From the NCBI RefSeq assembly GCF_964204645.1, contig NC_134030.1, forward strand, positions 16,931,110-16,995,109: a stretch of DNA of 64,000 nucleotides, written 5' to 3'. Both the position numbers and the translations under genes were made by a program. Positions 41,101-56,100 of the stretch are shown piece by piece. The stretch's first letter is position 1. Each line of letters starts with the position of its first letter. Under the pieces are notes generated by a model. That model worked only from the letters and a program-made list of their open reading frames with translations. It ran no database searches and had not been told where the DNA came from. The DNA is from Tubulanus polymorphus. Lineage: Eukaryota > Nemertea > Palaeonemertea > Tubulaniformes > Tubulanidae.

Positions 41101-44100
41101 ATGTAAAACATTATGACCACTTAATACCACAGTATAATCTACCAATTCTTCAAGGCCCATGGGCCTCTTGTTATTATTAGATTGGGGAGAAACAACGTGA
41201 CTTGTTTTTCCTTGTTTTAGTCCTCACGGATACTGGAGTTATCGAGTATGAATACGGAAAAGGAGGAAGAGATTGCAGCACTGCGCGATGCCAGCGAGAG
41301 TCTACGCAAAACAAACGCAGCGCAGACAGAGAAAATAGAGTATTATGTGGAAAAACTCAAACAGGTATGACGCAATGTCAATTAAGATAAAAAAAATACC
41401 AGCGTTTGACTGAATAGTCAAATTTCATTCGTTATTGTGGAATGTTAGTCTTGGACCCGGTTCCACAGCAAATGAGTAGAGGTGAATAAGACTACGCTTT
41501 TAACCTCTTCGTTACAACATTAGTGACATATATTTACATCGCAAATAATGACCTATCACCATGCCGGTTTGGTGATCACTATGCCACTGGTGTGTAGTTG
41601 TACTAAAAAAACCATCAGCTTCAATTCAGTTCCAATTTTAACTCATAGATGGGGGGTTAGTACCTCTAATGCCGAATTGATTTAAATTGAATGATGCCAT
41701 TGGGTTCGAATCCTGGTGCGAGCCGTAACATTATCTGCGGTATTAAAGAGGTTAGAGGTGTTACGATCTCCCAATTCATCTTAAGGCTCAATTTGTTCAA
41801 ATCGGACTTCTTTCTTGTTCACTTTTAATAAAAATACTATTTTTTATGTCAAATTAAGCTCATTGAGTGTTGATACCGTATGTTCCCAAAAAGCAATGAC
41901 TGGTATTCAGTTATGCTACGAGTTGGAATAATCAAAATCTAAATAGTTTTCAATTTGTATAACCCCTATTTATGCAAAAAGTCTTAGATATAGTAATGCC
42001 AATGGTTGCAATGGTTTTTGATGCAATTCGTTTTTTTTTTTCATTTTTGTAGATTCGTGATTCACAGATTAAAATTGAAGAGGAGTTTAACAACGAACTC
42101 AGCGCGAAAGAAAAACTTGTCAAACTTTACAAAGAGTCAGCGCAAGAGAAAGCGAAACATAAAACGGAACTGTTGAGTGCAGTGGAAGAGCTGCAAAATC
42201 TACTGCAAGCTGCAGCTACAGGTAATGGGACCCTGGAGTCAATTGAGAATTATAAGCAAAGACCTTGACACTAGAATTGGTGGCATTCAAAATTAACTAA
42301 TCTGACTCTCAAGTGGAAATCAATTGAGAACAATGGACGAGGACCATTACTCCTGAGTCAGTGGCACTGAAAATCAATTAACTTGTCAAGTTGTTGACTC
42401 GTCAAGTTGAAGTCAATCGAGACTGATAGGCAAAGACCGTCGCTCATATGCTCAATCAATTGAGAGCAATAGACAAACACCATTAGGCCTAATCCTGAGT
42501 CAGTGGCATTGAAAATTAACTAATTTGACTACAGGTATAAAATCAATTGAGATTTCAATTAGACAAATCAATGTGATTTTGTTGATCAATTTAAGCTACG
42601 GAAAATATAGAAAAACAGCGGGTTGAGGAAGTGACCGAATTGACTTCCGAAATATCAGTTAAAGGTAAGAAAAACAACTCTTGAGTTGACCGGTATTGAG
42701 TTGAGTTGACCGATAATCAGTTAAGTGCGTCATGGTTCTTACACATCAGGGAAATCAGGGGATACCCAAATTATGGTATGTGCAGTCTTCAGTATTGGTA
42801 TCCACTGTCGACCTCGCTTAATTCGTATCTCTTGGGGCCGTGATTTGTTTCTTCGAATTAGGCATTATAGGGAATGCATAATTTGTATTTTCTATGAATT
42901 ATGTATCATTCGTAGCATAAACGATTTATCTATTACTTCGTATGAACTAAGAATAAAAACCTGCTAAAAATTGTTTCCAGAGGCATTAGGAACAAACGCT
43001 GCATGCTAGGGCCATTCATCGTTTACACTTAACTGGCGGGTAAATATATTTTGTGGCCGCGGCACGCTTAGTGGCAATATGGCTGACAAGTAGTAATTGG
43101 TAAGTTTGTCACTCCCTGCCAAAAGGCAGAACAATGGGATTCGAATTACGCATCGCATTTTCAATTGTTTTTAAGAAAAGGGACCATCGATACAGCTATG
43201 AATTAGGAAGTACGAATTATCCTTGAATGGAAATTAAAGGGAATAACAAAGGAAAAAATTGGGGGCCTTTTATTTTTATACGAATTAGGTTATTTATTCA
43301 AATTTAAGCAACGATGAATTAAGCGAGGTTGACTGTGGTTGAGAAGAAACGGCTCCAACTGAGGATATCTTGTGATTATGTATGGAAATGTATGGTCTAA
43401 GAGCAGGGTAATATAAGCCAGGGATTTTTGATTTCCTGATGTGCAAGAACAAGTCCCTGGACAGCGGGTTCGACCGAATTGGCTATAAATTTCAAGAAAA
43501 ATGTTTATTTCTTTGATTTTCAGATGAAAAAATTGAGAAAATGAATAAAGAACTAGAACACGCGAATCACTTACTGGGTGCAGCTCGACGCAGAGGTAAC
43601 CTTTTATTTTCAACAACGATCAGTTTAAAAAAACAAAAAATAAGTTTCAAAAGTGTTACTGAAGTAAAACGCCGTCCTTTCATGGTCAGACCTGTCAATC
43701 AAAAGAGATCCCTCAAGTTTCCATGAATGCAACGGATGGCCTTTATATCAGTTCTCCTTTAAGCCACATGGTGGTGCTTTGATTGGTTAATTTCGAGTAC
43801 AATGTATACGGTATACAAGTTTACATGTTTCCATGTTTCTCAGCTCGGTGTCTAGATTCAACTCAAAACTGGAATTAAATCTCGAAGATTTGAATTCTGT
43901 GGCTATAAAATCATCTTGTGTATTTCTGTAATAGGTGGTATTCCTCTGACTGAGGAAAGTGCTGAGACTCTATCACCGACCGCTGCAGCTACGAGTAAAC
44001 TGCTTAAATCAGGAATGACATTGACTCAGGTATTTCAAACATTCTAGTAGAATAGTCGGCCAAAATCTGATGTGGAGAATAGATAATAAGTTTAAAGCCC

Positions 44101-47100
44101 ACCATATGAATATTAAAAGATCCCCAACGATGGTTTCTAGAGATAGTGCAAACATTTTCTTTTTACTTAAAACTTTTGATGAATAAGATTTAATTTTGAT
44201 CTTTTAAATTTTGTCTAAAACTTCAATGATTCAGAAGAATTATGATCATTTGCTTATCCCGAACTTCTCATTCTCGATAATTTCAACGATTCAGTAAAAT
44301 TATGATTGGTTACTGATGTTGGCTAATGATCCACTTCTCATTCTTATAACTTCGATGATTCAGTGAAATGCCGATTTCATTCTCGGTGACTTCAATCAAC
44401 CTACTTTCAATGAAATTACAATTACTAGATTGTTACTAATGACGTAGACTCGACGTATCGGCCCCACTCCGCGCGGTTGCGCCACCGCGCGGGATTTACG
44501 CGAAGCAACAGAACACAAACATGGCCACTCACTCAATTTTCAATGATAGAAATCGTGTGTGCATTTCAATTATTTCGGCTGTTAGGGTTTTAAGGCACAA
44601 TATAAGTTGATGATGTGATATGGCGATGTTAATTAATGATAATTCCGCAGTGAAGCTAGTCACGAACGATGCCGATTGAGTGTACAGCTGCCAAAAACAC
44701 TGAAATGTGCGTAGTTGCGTAACTATTTGCAGTGAATTGCAGACGAAACATGAAGCCTTAACGGCCGTTTAAAAAAAAATTATACCAATTGCAATTGTGA
44801 AGTAAAAATGAGATAGAACCTAAGTTAAAATTCTGGCCATTTCTAAAATGTTATTACTAATTTTTAGTCAGTGTGGAACGTTTAGTTTTCCAACAATAAT
44901 GAGGGGTGGTAGGTAGTCATGCAATTCAAGTCATCATTTATTACACGTTACTTCCGTGTTGTCGAAAATCTCGCGAGTCCTGGACCAAACCCCAATGAAC
45001 AATGTGATCTGTGTGCTGGCCACAAATGCACACAGATCACACTACGCTACCCATTACACACTCCAGTACCCACAGCTTTCATATATCCATCCAAATATTT
45101 AGTGTCTTTCTTCCTGGATTCAGTAAAATTATGTTTATAAAACCTGTGGACTAGATCGATGATATCGCGTCGTCTGGTTTTAGATTTACAGTGAGTACGT
45201 GCAGACAACTGAATTGCTGCAGACGGAGAAAGAAGAGAAAGCTCGATTGAACCTGCAGTTAGATCACATTCTGCAGGAAATCGAAGACAAAGCCCCCATC
45301 ATTAAAAAGCAACGTGAAGATTACGACAACGCCATCCAAACAATTCATCAGATGACAAAACAACTCGACATGGCCATGTTGGTAAGTTAAGCCTATCTCG
45401 GGTCCCTTAAGGGAAGACGCGGGTCTGAAAATCCAGATTTTCCGTTTTTTTCCCAAATTTTCAAAACGGCAATTTTCCGATACCTTAATATGTTTATTCG
45501 AATGTCACAAGTCCAGTTTACCGACATAATGCCACAAAATGTAATAAAACATAATTTTGTAATGTGTGTTGTTGTTAATTTATTAAAACAAAAGGATTTT
45601 GATCGGAAAATTAGCAAAGTTTTGTCCGTGGTTACGACTAGTTTTTGTTGACGAAGTCGGCCATATTTGGTATCGTGGAAATCACGGTTTCAACAAGAAT
45701 AACGGCTAGCTACTGCTAGATCCAAGTCTCGAAAGGTTGTTCTTAGATTCGTCATCAAACCTGGCGTCATAATTCACGGAAATATCCTTATACGGTAGTC
45801 CCGTGCACCTGCTGAATGTTGCGCGATGCTGATTGGTTCCGAGTGCGCTTCGGGCACTTCCGTGCTTAGTAACGCCAATCATGTGACCGAACAAAATGGC
45901 GGCCGCCAGTAAACAGTAAACTGCATCGTTCGAATTTGTTTTGAAAACTGACGTTTATATCGATATTTCTGTGCATTAGTTCGTCGGTCTTTTCACAAGA
46001 ACAATGGGTAGAGCTACGAAGTTTGCTTCGAAGCATAAATTTGGAAGTAAATCAAAGAAAAAGTCAGAAACACGAGGTAGGAAGAGAAAAATCGAAAATG
46101 TTGTTGGTGAAATTTTGATACAAGTTGATGAAGCTGCTGTCAGTATCAACGAGGCTGTACCCTCTACACGTGGTGGTACCAACGAGCCTGTACCCTCTAC
46201 CAGTGGTGGCACTCCAGTGATCCAAGATCCAGTGCCAAAAATTAGTGCCAGTAAAAAAAAGTTGAATTTGTACAAAGACATCAGGCCTATTGATGATGAG
46301 GATGACTGTGACAGAGAACCTGCTGTTGCCACTGGTTCATTTTTGCTTCTCCACACAGACTCGTTAGATAAACTTGTAGCGCCACTGAAATGTCCTTCCT
46401 GTTCCCAGACAGGGCACCTAAAATCTGATTGCACCGGTACTAGGATGGGTCTGTCGAACCGTGTAAAAATTATTTGTGAAAATGATTGGCATGATGCTTC
46501 ATTCGTTGTTTCGTCTACTTGGTCCAGCCCCCGTGACATGACGGCAGCTGATGTAACTGCCAGAGCTCCGTTCGAGATAAATAAGCGTGCTGTTTTAGCC
46601 ATAAAAGAAATAGGACATGGCTGTTCAGCCCTCAATAAAGTTACAGAAATACTTGGTGTGAATGGCGGACTCCATCATAAAACATATTCTAAGTACAACA
46701 AGGAAATTCATTTATCTGTGGTATACACTCATGGCGTACAAAACATGGCTGACACTCATGCAATTATTTGTAAAGCTTATGAGGAGTTGGATCCAGACAA
46801 TCGTGATGAAGACATCATCAATATTGATGTGTCTTACGATGGAACTTGGATGAAACGAGGGCATCAATCAAATATTGGCATCGGTTTTGTTATCGATACT
46901 CTCACTGGTCTAGTTATTGATTTTCATGTGATGAGTAAGTTTTGCCTAGAATGTTCTGTTGTTGGTGAAAAGTTACGTGGTGAAGAAAAAGAGGCTTGGT
47001 ATGCTCTGCACAAAGATAACTGTGATTGTAACTATACTGGGTCATCTAATTATATGGAGGTTGAAGCTGCAGAAATTTTGTGGGCCCGCTCAATGAATCA

Positions 47101-50100
47101 TGGTTTTCGGTACACTGTTCTTATTGGAGATGGAGATGCCAATGTGATTTCGAAACTCAATGCACTGAAACCATATGGTAATGACATTATTATAAAAAAA
47201 GAGGAATGCATCAACCATATCAGTAAAAGGATGTTCAATGGCTTGAAAGTTGTAGTCCGTGATGCAAAAGTAGCTGGCTCTAGGCAAAACCCACTGAGCG
47301 GCCGCGGTAAAATGACCAATGCCAGGATGTTGAAATGGGGACAGTATTACAGGAATGCCATCACTAATGGTGAAACAGTTGAGGAAATGCAGAATGGTGT
47401 CTGGGCAATTTTGTTGCATGCATCATCCACGTTTGATGATCCACATCATGATCGCTGCGGAGTGTGGTGCTACCACAAAATTGCCGAGGCAGAAAACATT
47501 TCACCTGAAACTGTTTTCAATAGAGTGAAACATGATCCCATACTCACCAGGGAGGTAGCTGGTTACTTTGTTCCGCTCTTTAGAAGGCTGACCGATGAAA
47601 CATTGCTCAATCGCTGCCTTCGTAAGACAACATCAAACCGGAATGAAAGTTTACATTCTGTTGTCTGGCGCCACTTACCAAAAACTAGTTTCTGTTCATA
47701 CAAAACTGTAGAAACAGGAGCTATGATGGCTGTGTCTAAATTCAACAAGGGAAATAACAGTGTCGGGGATATTATGGAGTCTATGTATCTTACACCAACT
47801 GTCCAGATGAATAAGTTGTTGGAGAGATTGGACACGCGGCGTATAAAAATGGCTGAACGTGCTGAAAAAGGCAGCACTAAAGAGGCCCGTATCAATAAAA
47901 AATTGAGAAAAGCCACAGTTGAGCATCAGCAACATGAAGAGGAGGGTGACTCTTATGCTCCAGGACTAGAAACCGTGGCAGATTTGTAAATAAATGGTAA
48001 CAATTTAGTCCTAAACACTTATATATTTACAGTATATTTTCAAATTGAATTTACGAAAAAGTCAAAATTTGCCGTTTTGCAAATTTGGAAAAAATAATTC
48101 TCAAAAACTACTGAACCAATCTCCATCATCCACGTTTGATGATCCACATCATGATCGCTGCGGAGTGTGGTGCTACCACAAAATTGCCGAGGCAGAAAAC
48201 ATTTCACCTGAAACTGTTTTCAATAGAGTGAAACATGATCCCATACTCACCAGGGAGGTAGCTGGTTACTTTGTTCCGCTCTTTAGAAGGCTGACCGATG
48301 AAACATTGCTCAATCGCTGCCTTCGTAAGACAACATCAAACCGGAATGAAAGTTTACATTCTGTTGTCTGGCGCCACTTACCAAAAACTAGTTTCTGTTC
48401 ATACAAAACTGTAGAAACAGGAGCTATGATGGCTGTGTCTAAATTCAACAAGGGAAATAACAGTGTTGGGGATATTATGGAGTCTATGTATCTTACACCA
48501 ACTGTCCAGATGAATAAGTTGTTGGAGAGATTGGACACGCGGCGTATAAAAATGGCTGAACGTGCTGAAAAAGGCAGCACTAAAGAGGCCCGTATCAATA
48601 AAAAATTGAGAAAAGCCAGAGTTGAGCATCAGCAACATGAAGAGGAGGGTGACTCTTATGCTCCAGGACTAGAAACCGTGGCAGATTTGTAAATAAATGG
48701 TTACAATTTAGTCCTAAACACTTATATATTTACAGTATATTTTCAAATTGAATTTACGAAAAAGTCAAAATTTGCCGTTTTGCAAATTTGGAAAAAATAA
48801 TTCTCAAAAACTACTGAACCAATCTCCATCATCCACGTTTGATGATCCACATCATGATCGCTGCGGAGTGTGGTGCTACCACAAAATTGCCGAGGCAGAA
48901 AACATTTCACCTGAAACTGTTTTCAATAGAGTGAAACATGATCCCATACTCACCAGGGAGGTAGCTGGTTACTTTGTTCCGCTCTTTAGAAGGCTGACCG
49001 ATGAAACATTGCTCAATCGCTGCCTTCGTAAGACAACATCAAACCGGAATGAAAGTTTACATTCTGTTGTCTGGCGCCACTTACCAAAAACTAGTTTCTG
49101 TTCATACAAAACTGTAGAAACAGGAGCTATGATGGCTGTGTCTAAATTCAACAAGGGAAATAACAGTGTTGGGGATATTATGGAGTCTATGTATCTTACA
49201 CCAACTGTCCAGATGAATAAGTTGTTGGAGAGATTGGACACGCGGCGTATAAAAATGGCTGAACGTGCTGAAAAAGGCAGCACTAAAGAGGCCCGTATCA
49301 ATAAAAAATTGAGAAAAGCCACAGTTGAGCATCAGCAACATGAAGAGGAGGGTGACTCTTATGCTCCAGGACTAGAAACCGTGGCAGATTTGTAAATAAA
49401 TGGTTACAATTTAGTCCTAAACACTTATATATTTACAGTATATTTTCAAATTGAATTTACGAAAAAGTCAAAATTTGCCGTTTTGCAAATTTGGAAAAAA
49501 TAATTCTCAAAAACTACTGAACCAATCTCCATCATCCACGTTTGATGATCCACATCATGATCGCTGCGGAGTGTGGTGCTACCACAAAATTGCCGAGGCA
49601 GAAAACATTTCACCTGAAACTGTTTTCAATAGAGTGAAACATGATCCCATACTCACCAGGGAGGTAGCTGGTTACTTTGTTCCGCTCTTTAGAAGGCTGA
49701 CCGATGAAACATTGCTCAATCGCTGCCTTCGTAAGACAACATCAAACCGGAATGAAAGTTTACATTCTGTTGTCTGGCGCCACTTACCAAAAACTAGTTT
49801 CTGTTCATACAAAACTGTAGAAACAGGAGCTATGATGGCTGTGTCTAAATTCAACAAGGGAAATAACAGTGTTGGGGATATTATGGAGTCTATGTATCTT
49901 ACACCAACTGTCCAGATGAATAAGTTGTTGGAGAGATTGGACACGCGGCGTATAAAAATGGCTGAACGTGCTGAAAAAGGCAGCACTAAAGAGGCCCGTA
50001 TCAATAAAAAATTGAGAAAAGCCACAGTTGAGCATCAGCAACATGAAGAGGAGGGTGACTCTTATGCTCCAGGACTAGAAACCGTGGCAGATTTGTAAAT

Positions 50101-53100
50101 AAATGGTAACAATTTAGTCCTAAACACTTATATATTTACAGTATATTTTCAAATTGAATTTACGAAAAAGTCAAAATTTGCCGTTTTGCAAATTTGGAAA
50201 AAATAATTCTCAAAAACTACTGAACCAATCTCTTTGAAATTTGGAGGAGTAATTGAGAACATTCTATAGCATACAATCCTGAATTTTCAATCAAATCCAG
50301 TAAAGATTGGTGATGTTATGAACTTTTATATTTCATTTTCACCCTTGCCGAAAGACCCCGGGGGTAATATGACACCTAAAATGTAAAAAGTCCCCAAACT
50401 ATAGGGAAAATCCAACTATTGCATGCATACAAGTACTATAAATGAATTTATATAACTTTTTGTGGTATATGTGGCACATAAACAGAATATCATTTTTTTC
50501 TTAATTTGGTCTACCCCAAATTTGGGCGTGGCCTGGTTACCATGGCAACTGTTGTCCGGCTGGGCCAAAAATTTTTCTGAGTGTATATCTAAGTACTGTG
50601 TACCTGTAAATAAAATTATAGACTGATATAACAACTATTATTGAAAATATAAAATAATGTATTTACAGGGTAGCTTCTTCCCTTAAGATCCTATCAGATT
50701 ATCATCTCGTAAACAGTCAAGTCAGTCAACGGAAATAAGATTATCCAAACTAACAAATTTTGATTAAAGAATCCCGGCAATGCTTCTGTTGCAGACATGG
50801 ATCCACCATGTTTTGCATGGAAGATTCCACAGGAATCTACTTTTGGCAAGAAAGGATCCACCAGGTGTCCATAGTCTGCTGTAAGACATGAATTCCTGCA
50901 GCAATTGGATCTACCAGGTGTCGCTAGTTCTACTTCTGTACTGCGCTTCCATTTCTTCGGCATTTTGAAAGCGGCGTTGTTACTGTGGCAAGCATGGATT
51001 ACATTTTCGAAAAAATAAATTTTGATTTTTCAGGAAGGGGAAAAATGTCGAATAGAAGCTGATGAAAATGCCAGAAAATGTTCGCATTTGCAACGAGAAA
51101 CGCAACGTGCGAAACAACAGACGTTGGACCTCGGCCAACAGGTAACAAACTATCTCTGAAACTATCCGTTATAGACAACAGACGGATTGACTTGGTTTTA
51201 AACTTGAATGATTTCGAATAACCCCTAGTTTGTTTGCCACTTACTGGCTATAGATGAGAGGTGGATTGACTGGTCTCAAACTAGAGATATAATGATGTTA
51301 CCCACGTTGAGTATATATCCCTAGGGGTAACTTTGGTACCCAGTTATGTAACTGGGTCCAGACTGAGGATTTATCCCTCAGGGTAACTCTGAGGTCCAGT
51401 ATATACAACCCGGCCCTGGCCCTGGCCCTGGTATTTTGTTGTAATAAAAGCCAAACTCAATCTGACCCTTGCACCTTTTTCATGGTTTCTGTGACATAGG
51501 TGAAGATTTTAATGAAGGAACTTGAAGAAGCTCGTGGAGGTCACGTTAGCATGAATGATAGTTTCAACAATGTCTCGTCGTTGGAGGTCACCAGTTCATC
51601 GCACGTTATATCTGAACATTTAGTGACGTTTCGTAGCATCGCGGAACTTCAGGAACAGAACCAGAAACTGATACAAGTCGCGCGAGAATTGAGTGAAAAT
51701 CGCGAAGAGGAAGAGAAAAAAGCGGTTAGCGATAAGTAAGTACACCAGACATGGTTTATAATTTAGACAGATGGAGAGATTTGAAAGGTGCAGCGGTTGA
51801 GAGGTGTAGACAGGGTCCCTACGGCTGTGAATTTTGACTCTTAAGTGGAAAATGATAGTTATCCTCATGTTTCTAACATATTACATCCATTTCAAAAGAT
51901 TCCCTCTTCCCGCTCATGTAAAGTACACCAGGTGGGAATACTATTTTGAAACGTACAAATCGATGAGGTAGTACGCATCAATAACACAGGCCTAGTGGTT
52001 ATCAGTGTATAAAGACATTGCAACAGTTTTTGCGGCGTCAAAGAACTTCAAACCTTTTCGTCAGTTGATGAAACTACTTCAGCTTGATTACATTCCAGTC
52101 TTCATCCAGACATTGGTCATTTCTATGATTCAAAATGGTTTACATTATGTTGCATTTGTTTAGGACGAGGAATTTACAGGAAAAACTCGAGGAAGCAGTG
52201 AAAGAATTGGAAATGATGAAAGATACCAAATCGAGACATGTTGAAATGGTCAGTTGAGAATCACGGGGGTTGTTTGTTAATACATGGCGTGAAAATTCAT
52301 TTCTATTTTTTTATGTTCGGTTTTCTTTTATTCCAGCTTGAGAATGTGGTGCGACAAAGAGATATGTATCGGGTTCTGTTAGCGCAGACAACTAACATAC
52401 AGGTAATTAACTGATTCTATATTTGAAGTTGCTCAACCAGTGGACAAAGTTACGATTAAGATTGCGTTATTACTGTGTTGGTATTCACTGGAAGGTTATC
52501 TTAGACTTACTTTCGAGCAACTAGCCTCGAGTCAGATATTTTACAACAAATTTTGTCAGACTCCGGGTTCGTAAGTGGTATTTTTATGGTTATGGCATCA
52601 TGTTTTCAGATCCCGTCTGAACCGGTGGCTGTTTCGACACCCGCGCCTTCTAGATTGCGTAGTCAAGCGTCGCCAATTCTGTCGCCAACCTCAACGCCAT
52701 CTGCGCCCGCCACGTCACGCGATACAACTCTCGATGAGACAAGAAAAGCCTTGAAAGAATTCCAGGAAGAGTTTAATACATATCGTAAAGATCGGGCGGA
52801 TAATGAGAAGTGAGTTCAGCGTAGTATTTCACAATTGTTATTGTTATTTTGGGATGCCAATATTGATGACGTAGTGCACAGTGACTCACACAGAACCCCT
52901 CATTATAACGCATACTAGGTATCAATGGATATGAACATTATTGCAACATCGTTTATGGCGTTAAAATAAAACTTTTCATTTAAACACGGCTTCACTTGAA
53001 ATGATGCATTACATTACCATGTATATCAACTAAGTTGAACATGCTTACTACACAGTGTGCCATGATGATTTCATCTTTATCAGCTGTTTATACGTAATTG

Positions 53101-56100
53101 CAAATCCAAGAACAAATTTTTGTGCTTAAAACTAAAATTTTCTCAGTTGATCCTACTGGACCCACGGTCCTTTATTATTAGGATCAACTGTTGATCCTTA
53201 TAGAATGGTCCTGAGAGTAACTTTCTGTTAGCTCTTGGTGGCACAAATGTAACCAATAGATATACACAACAGATATTTTGTCATAGGGAGGGAAATAGGT
53301 ATTGGAATTGATATGGCAAGTTTTGTCCATCAGCTCTAAGCCTTTGGAAGTGCTGGGAGGAAATGTGCAAAACTTCACTGAATTTTCCCCCATTTTACCA
53401 ACCAATGCTTGACCTTGTTTCCTGACATCACAGGAAAACCCTTTCAGAAGCGCATCACTTGGAAATCCTAGAAGGGCTTTCCCAGTGACATCATTATCTA
53501 TAATTTAATAGCGCTGCGCCAGAAATCTATATTAAGAATCTGCGGTCGTGCACTTCAATTCGATTCATACACAGTGTGCTTGTGTTGAGTGATAGATAGG
53601 AAAATTGTAGATAGGGGATCCTCTTGGCCCTCAACTATTTATTGACAAGTGCATTTAAGTATGAACATGTTCTAGTGATTTGGATATTGTCAGAGCCATC
53701 CTTTTCATTTACTCAAGACATAAACAACGAACGATCAAACACGTGGCAGTCTAAAATTGTCATTGAAAATGGACCCCAGATGCACTGAAAACTTGTAGTT
53801 TCAATATTTTCTTGGCGGAGGGCCCAAAACCCCTCCTTAGGGGCTTTGCACCATTGGTGCTTGCTACTGCTGGCTTGGCCTAACACTATTATTTCTAATA
53901 TTCCTGGGTTTTTTAAACGCATCTGTTTTCATCCCTGATATAACAATACGAGAAATTATTCTTCTGAGAGAAGGGAGTTGACTTATAAGCCAAATATATG
54001 TTAAGATCAGAAATCAGGAATTGCAGGTCTAAAAATCGTCCTCGACCTAAACACTGCGGAGACTTATATGCCTGTTTATACGGTAAATGTACTCGTTGGT
54101 CCTATATTAGAATTTTCTAATTGTCCACGTTTTACTAATTTGCAGGATGTTGAATGAATCAATCAACAAACAGAATGATGAGTTATCAGCGTTACGTGTT
54201 AGAAATGCTCAACTGTCTTCAAAGGTATCCACGGATCGGTGCATTCACCATAGCCTCGTGATCTAGCATTAACTTACAGGGTTGCCACTTAACGATACCT
54301 AAAAATCAGTGAGAAGTCAGGGAAATTTATGGAGATTGCACATATATTCAAACTGTTTCCCTTTATGTCTTACGTGTTTGACCGTATAAAGGACACTCAA
54401 AAATGATTCCTAGTTACTCATCAATTCTCAATAGCGTCGAAAGTTCTGGCCATCGACTCTGGTGTATGAAAGTCTTGTTTATTAATATGATTTGATGTAG
54501 TTTCCATCACTATGCACGTGCTTCACTTCCATTGTGTCCAATGAAAAGAAAAATTAAAATATGCACTCCCGCATCGGGAAATGGCAGCTCATCTCTTTTC
54601 TAGAAAAATCAAAACCAGTCTGCCTGCTTCATGCGCCAACATTTTGCAGTTGTCTTTAAAATCTTTTGCTGACTTAGTGTTATTGGTGATGGAATTCAGG
54701 GGTAAGTTTTATAGACTGGTATTAACTTACACCCGCGGCTTAATCAATTCATTTTCAATCGGGTTAACCCTCGAGTTAAAGCCAATTCCAGTCTATAAAC
54801 TGGCCCCTATGTCATAGAGCCTCTGTGAATGGCCACAATGATTTGTCGATTTTCTTCTTAAACTGGTTGGCCATCACTTATCAGTGGCATTTTTATTTTC
54901 AAATATAAAAATAAAAATCACCCTACTCTTTTTCCTGAGAAGTAAGGAAATTGTGTTTATTTCAGTTTTTTTTCGTTAAGAAAGTTGATTGAACAAAATT
55001 GCCCTCTTCATATTTGGAAAAATGTAGGATGAGAAAATAGGAATCAACTGTGCGAGTGGCCTAATTGATTGGATTCTTCTAAAGATGGCCGTCCTATGAC
55101 CTTTTTAGTGCCCAAAAATGTCAATTTTGGCCCAAATTCTGAGTCCTGTAGCTTCCTACTGGTTTGCCATTTCTCATTGCAATTTTTGATGAGTATTCCT
55201 TGGAAAGGGTTGTTTTATACCTGAGCCAGGTATTTTTGATCGGCCAATTGTGACGCAATTGGCGGCCATCTTGGTATCATCAGTACTCATTGGTAGGTGG
55301 GAAAAAGTTTTTCCACATTATATTGATACCTAAGCATATTTTGTTACCATAATTAATTGCAAAGTTGTTGCTCATGACATCATCTATGATTGTGGTGAGT
55401 TTTAAGGACATTAGTTATTCTATATGGTCACCAGGGGGCGTTGAATAGTAGAATAACTTAGTATTTCCTTATTAGATTGGTACCTAGGCATATTTTGTTA
55501 CCATGATCAATTGCAAAGTTGTAGTTTATGACATGTTCTATGATTATGGTGAGTTTTAAGGTCATTGGGTTTTGAATATGGTCACCAGGGGGCGTTGAAT
55601 AGTAGAATAATTAGTATTTCCATATTAAATTGGTAACGAGAGATATTTTGTTATCATGATCAATTGCAAAGTTGTAGTTTATGACATGTTCTATGATTAT
55701 GGTGAGTTTTAAGGTCATTGGGTTTTGAATATGGTCACCAGGGGGCGTTGAATAGTAGAATACTTTCAGTATTTCCATATTAAATTGGTAAAATCATAGC
55801 TGCTGACATGTTCTATGATTGTGGTGAGGTTCAAGGTCATTGGTTTTTGTATATGGTCACCAGGTGGCGTTGGACATTGAAATTCTTAGATTGTTGAGCA
55901 TTGGAAACCACTTCCCAAGTGGGCATGGTGTCCCTGGACCCCTAGTTTTATTTCAGCTTGATTTCGCCAATGAGAGGAATGCGATCCTGAAGACAAACAT
56001 TGAAAACTACAAGAAAGAGATCAGCGTTGGACGAGATAGGATTCAGAAATATAACACATCTGTAGCAAAACATGAACAGTCTATAAACCAACTGAGACAG

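Larger units (their letters stand above)
45411..50682 (+). mobile_element. Kolobok-like DNA transposon (5272 bp, TTAA duplication)
   Basis: The ends are GGGAAGACGCGGGTCTG (45411) and, inverted, GGGAAGAAGCTACCCTG (from 50682), 12 of 17 matching. TTAA flanks both sides (45407-45410, 50683-50686), the Kolobok/piggyBac-type target. A subterminal inverted repeat around GCCGTTTTG links 45452-45477 to 50173-50197. It carries one transposase and three extra tandem copies of its 3' end. It sits in TPR intron 12 in the same orientation as the gene. Confidence 0.88.

Noticed and set aside
45976-46635. 219-codon - strand frame, and other - strand frames inside the Kolobok transposase and its repeats
   Set aside because: They are shadows of the + strand transposase; they repeat identically in each 703-bp unit and have no family signature.
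48045-50098. Three separate 215-codon genes
   Set aside because: They are repeat units made of 3'-UTR plus transposase C-terminus, without promoter or N-terminus.
47421-50232. Array as pure assembly artefact
   Set aside because: The units differ from each other at several single bases in a non-trivial pattern, although only long reads can settle the copy number.
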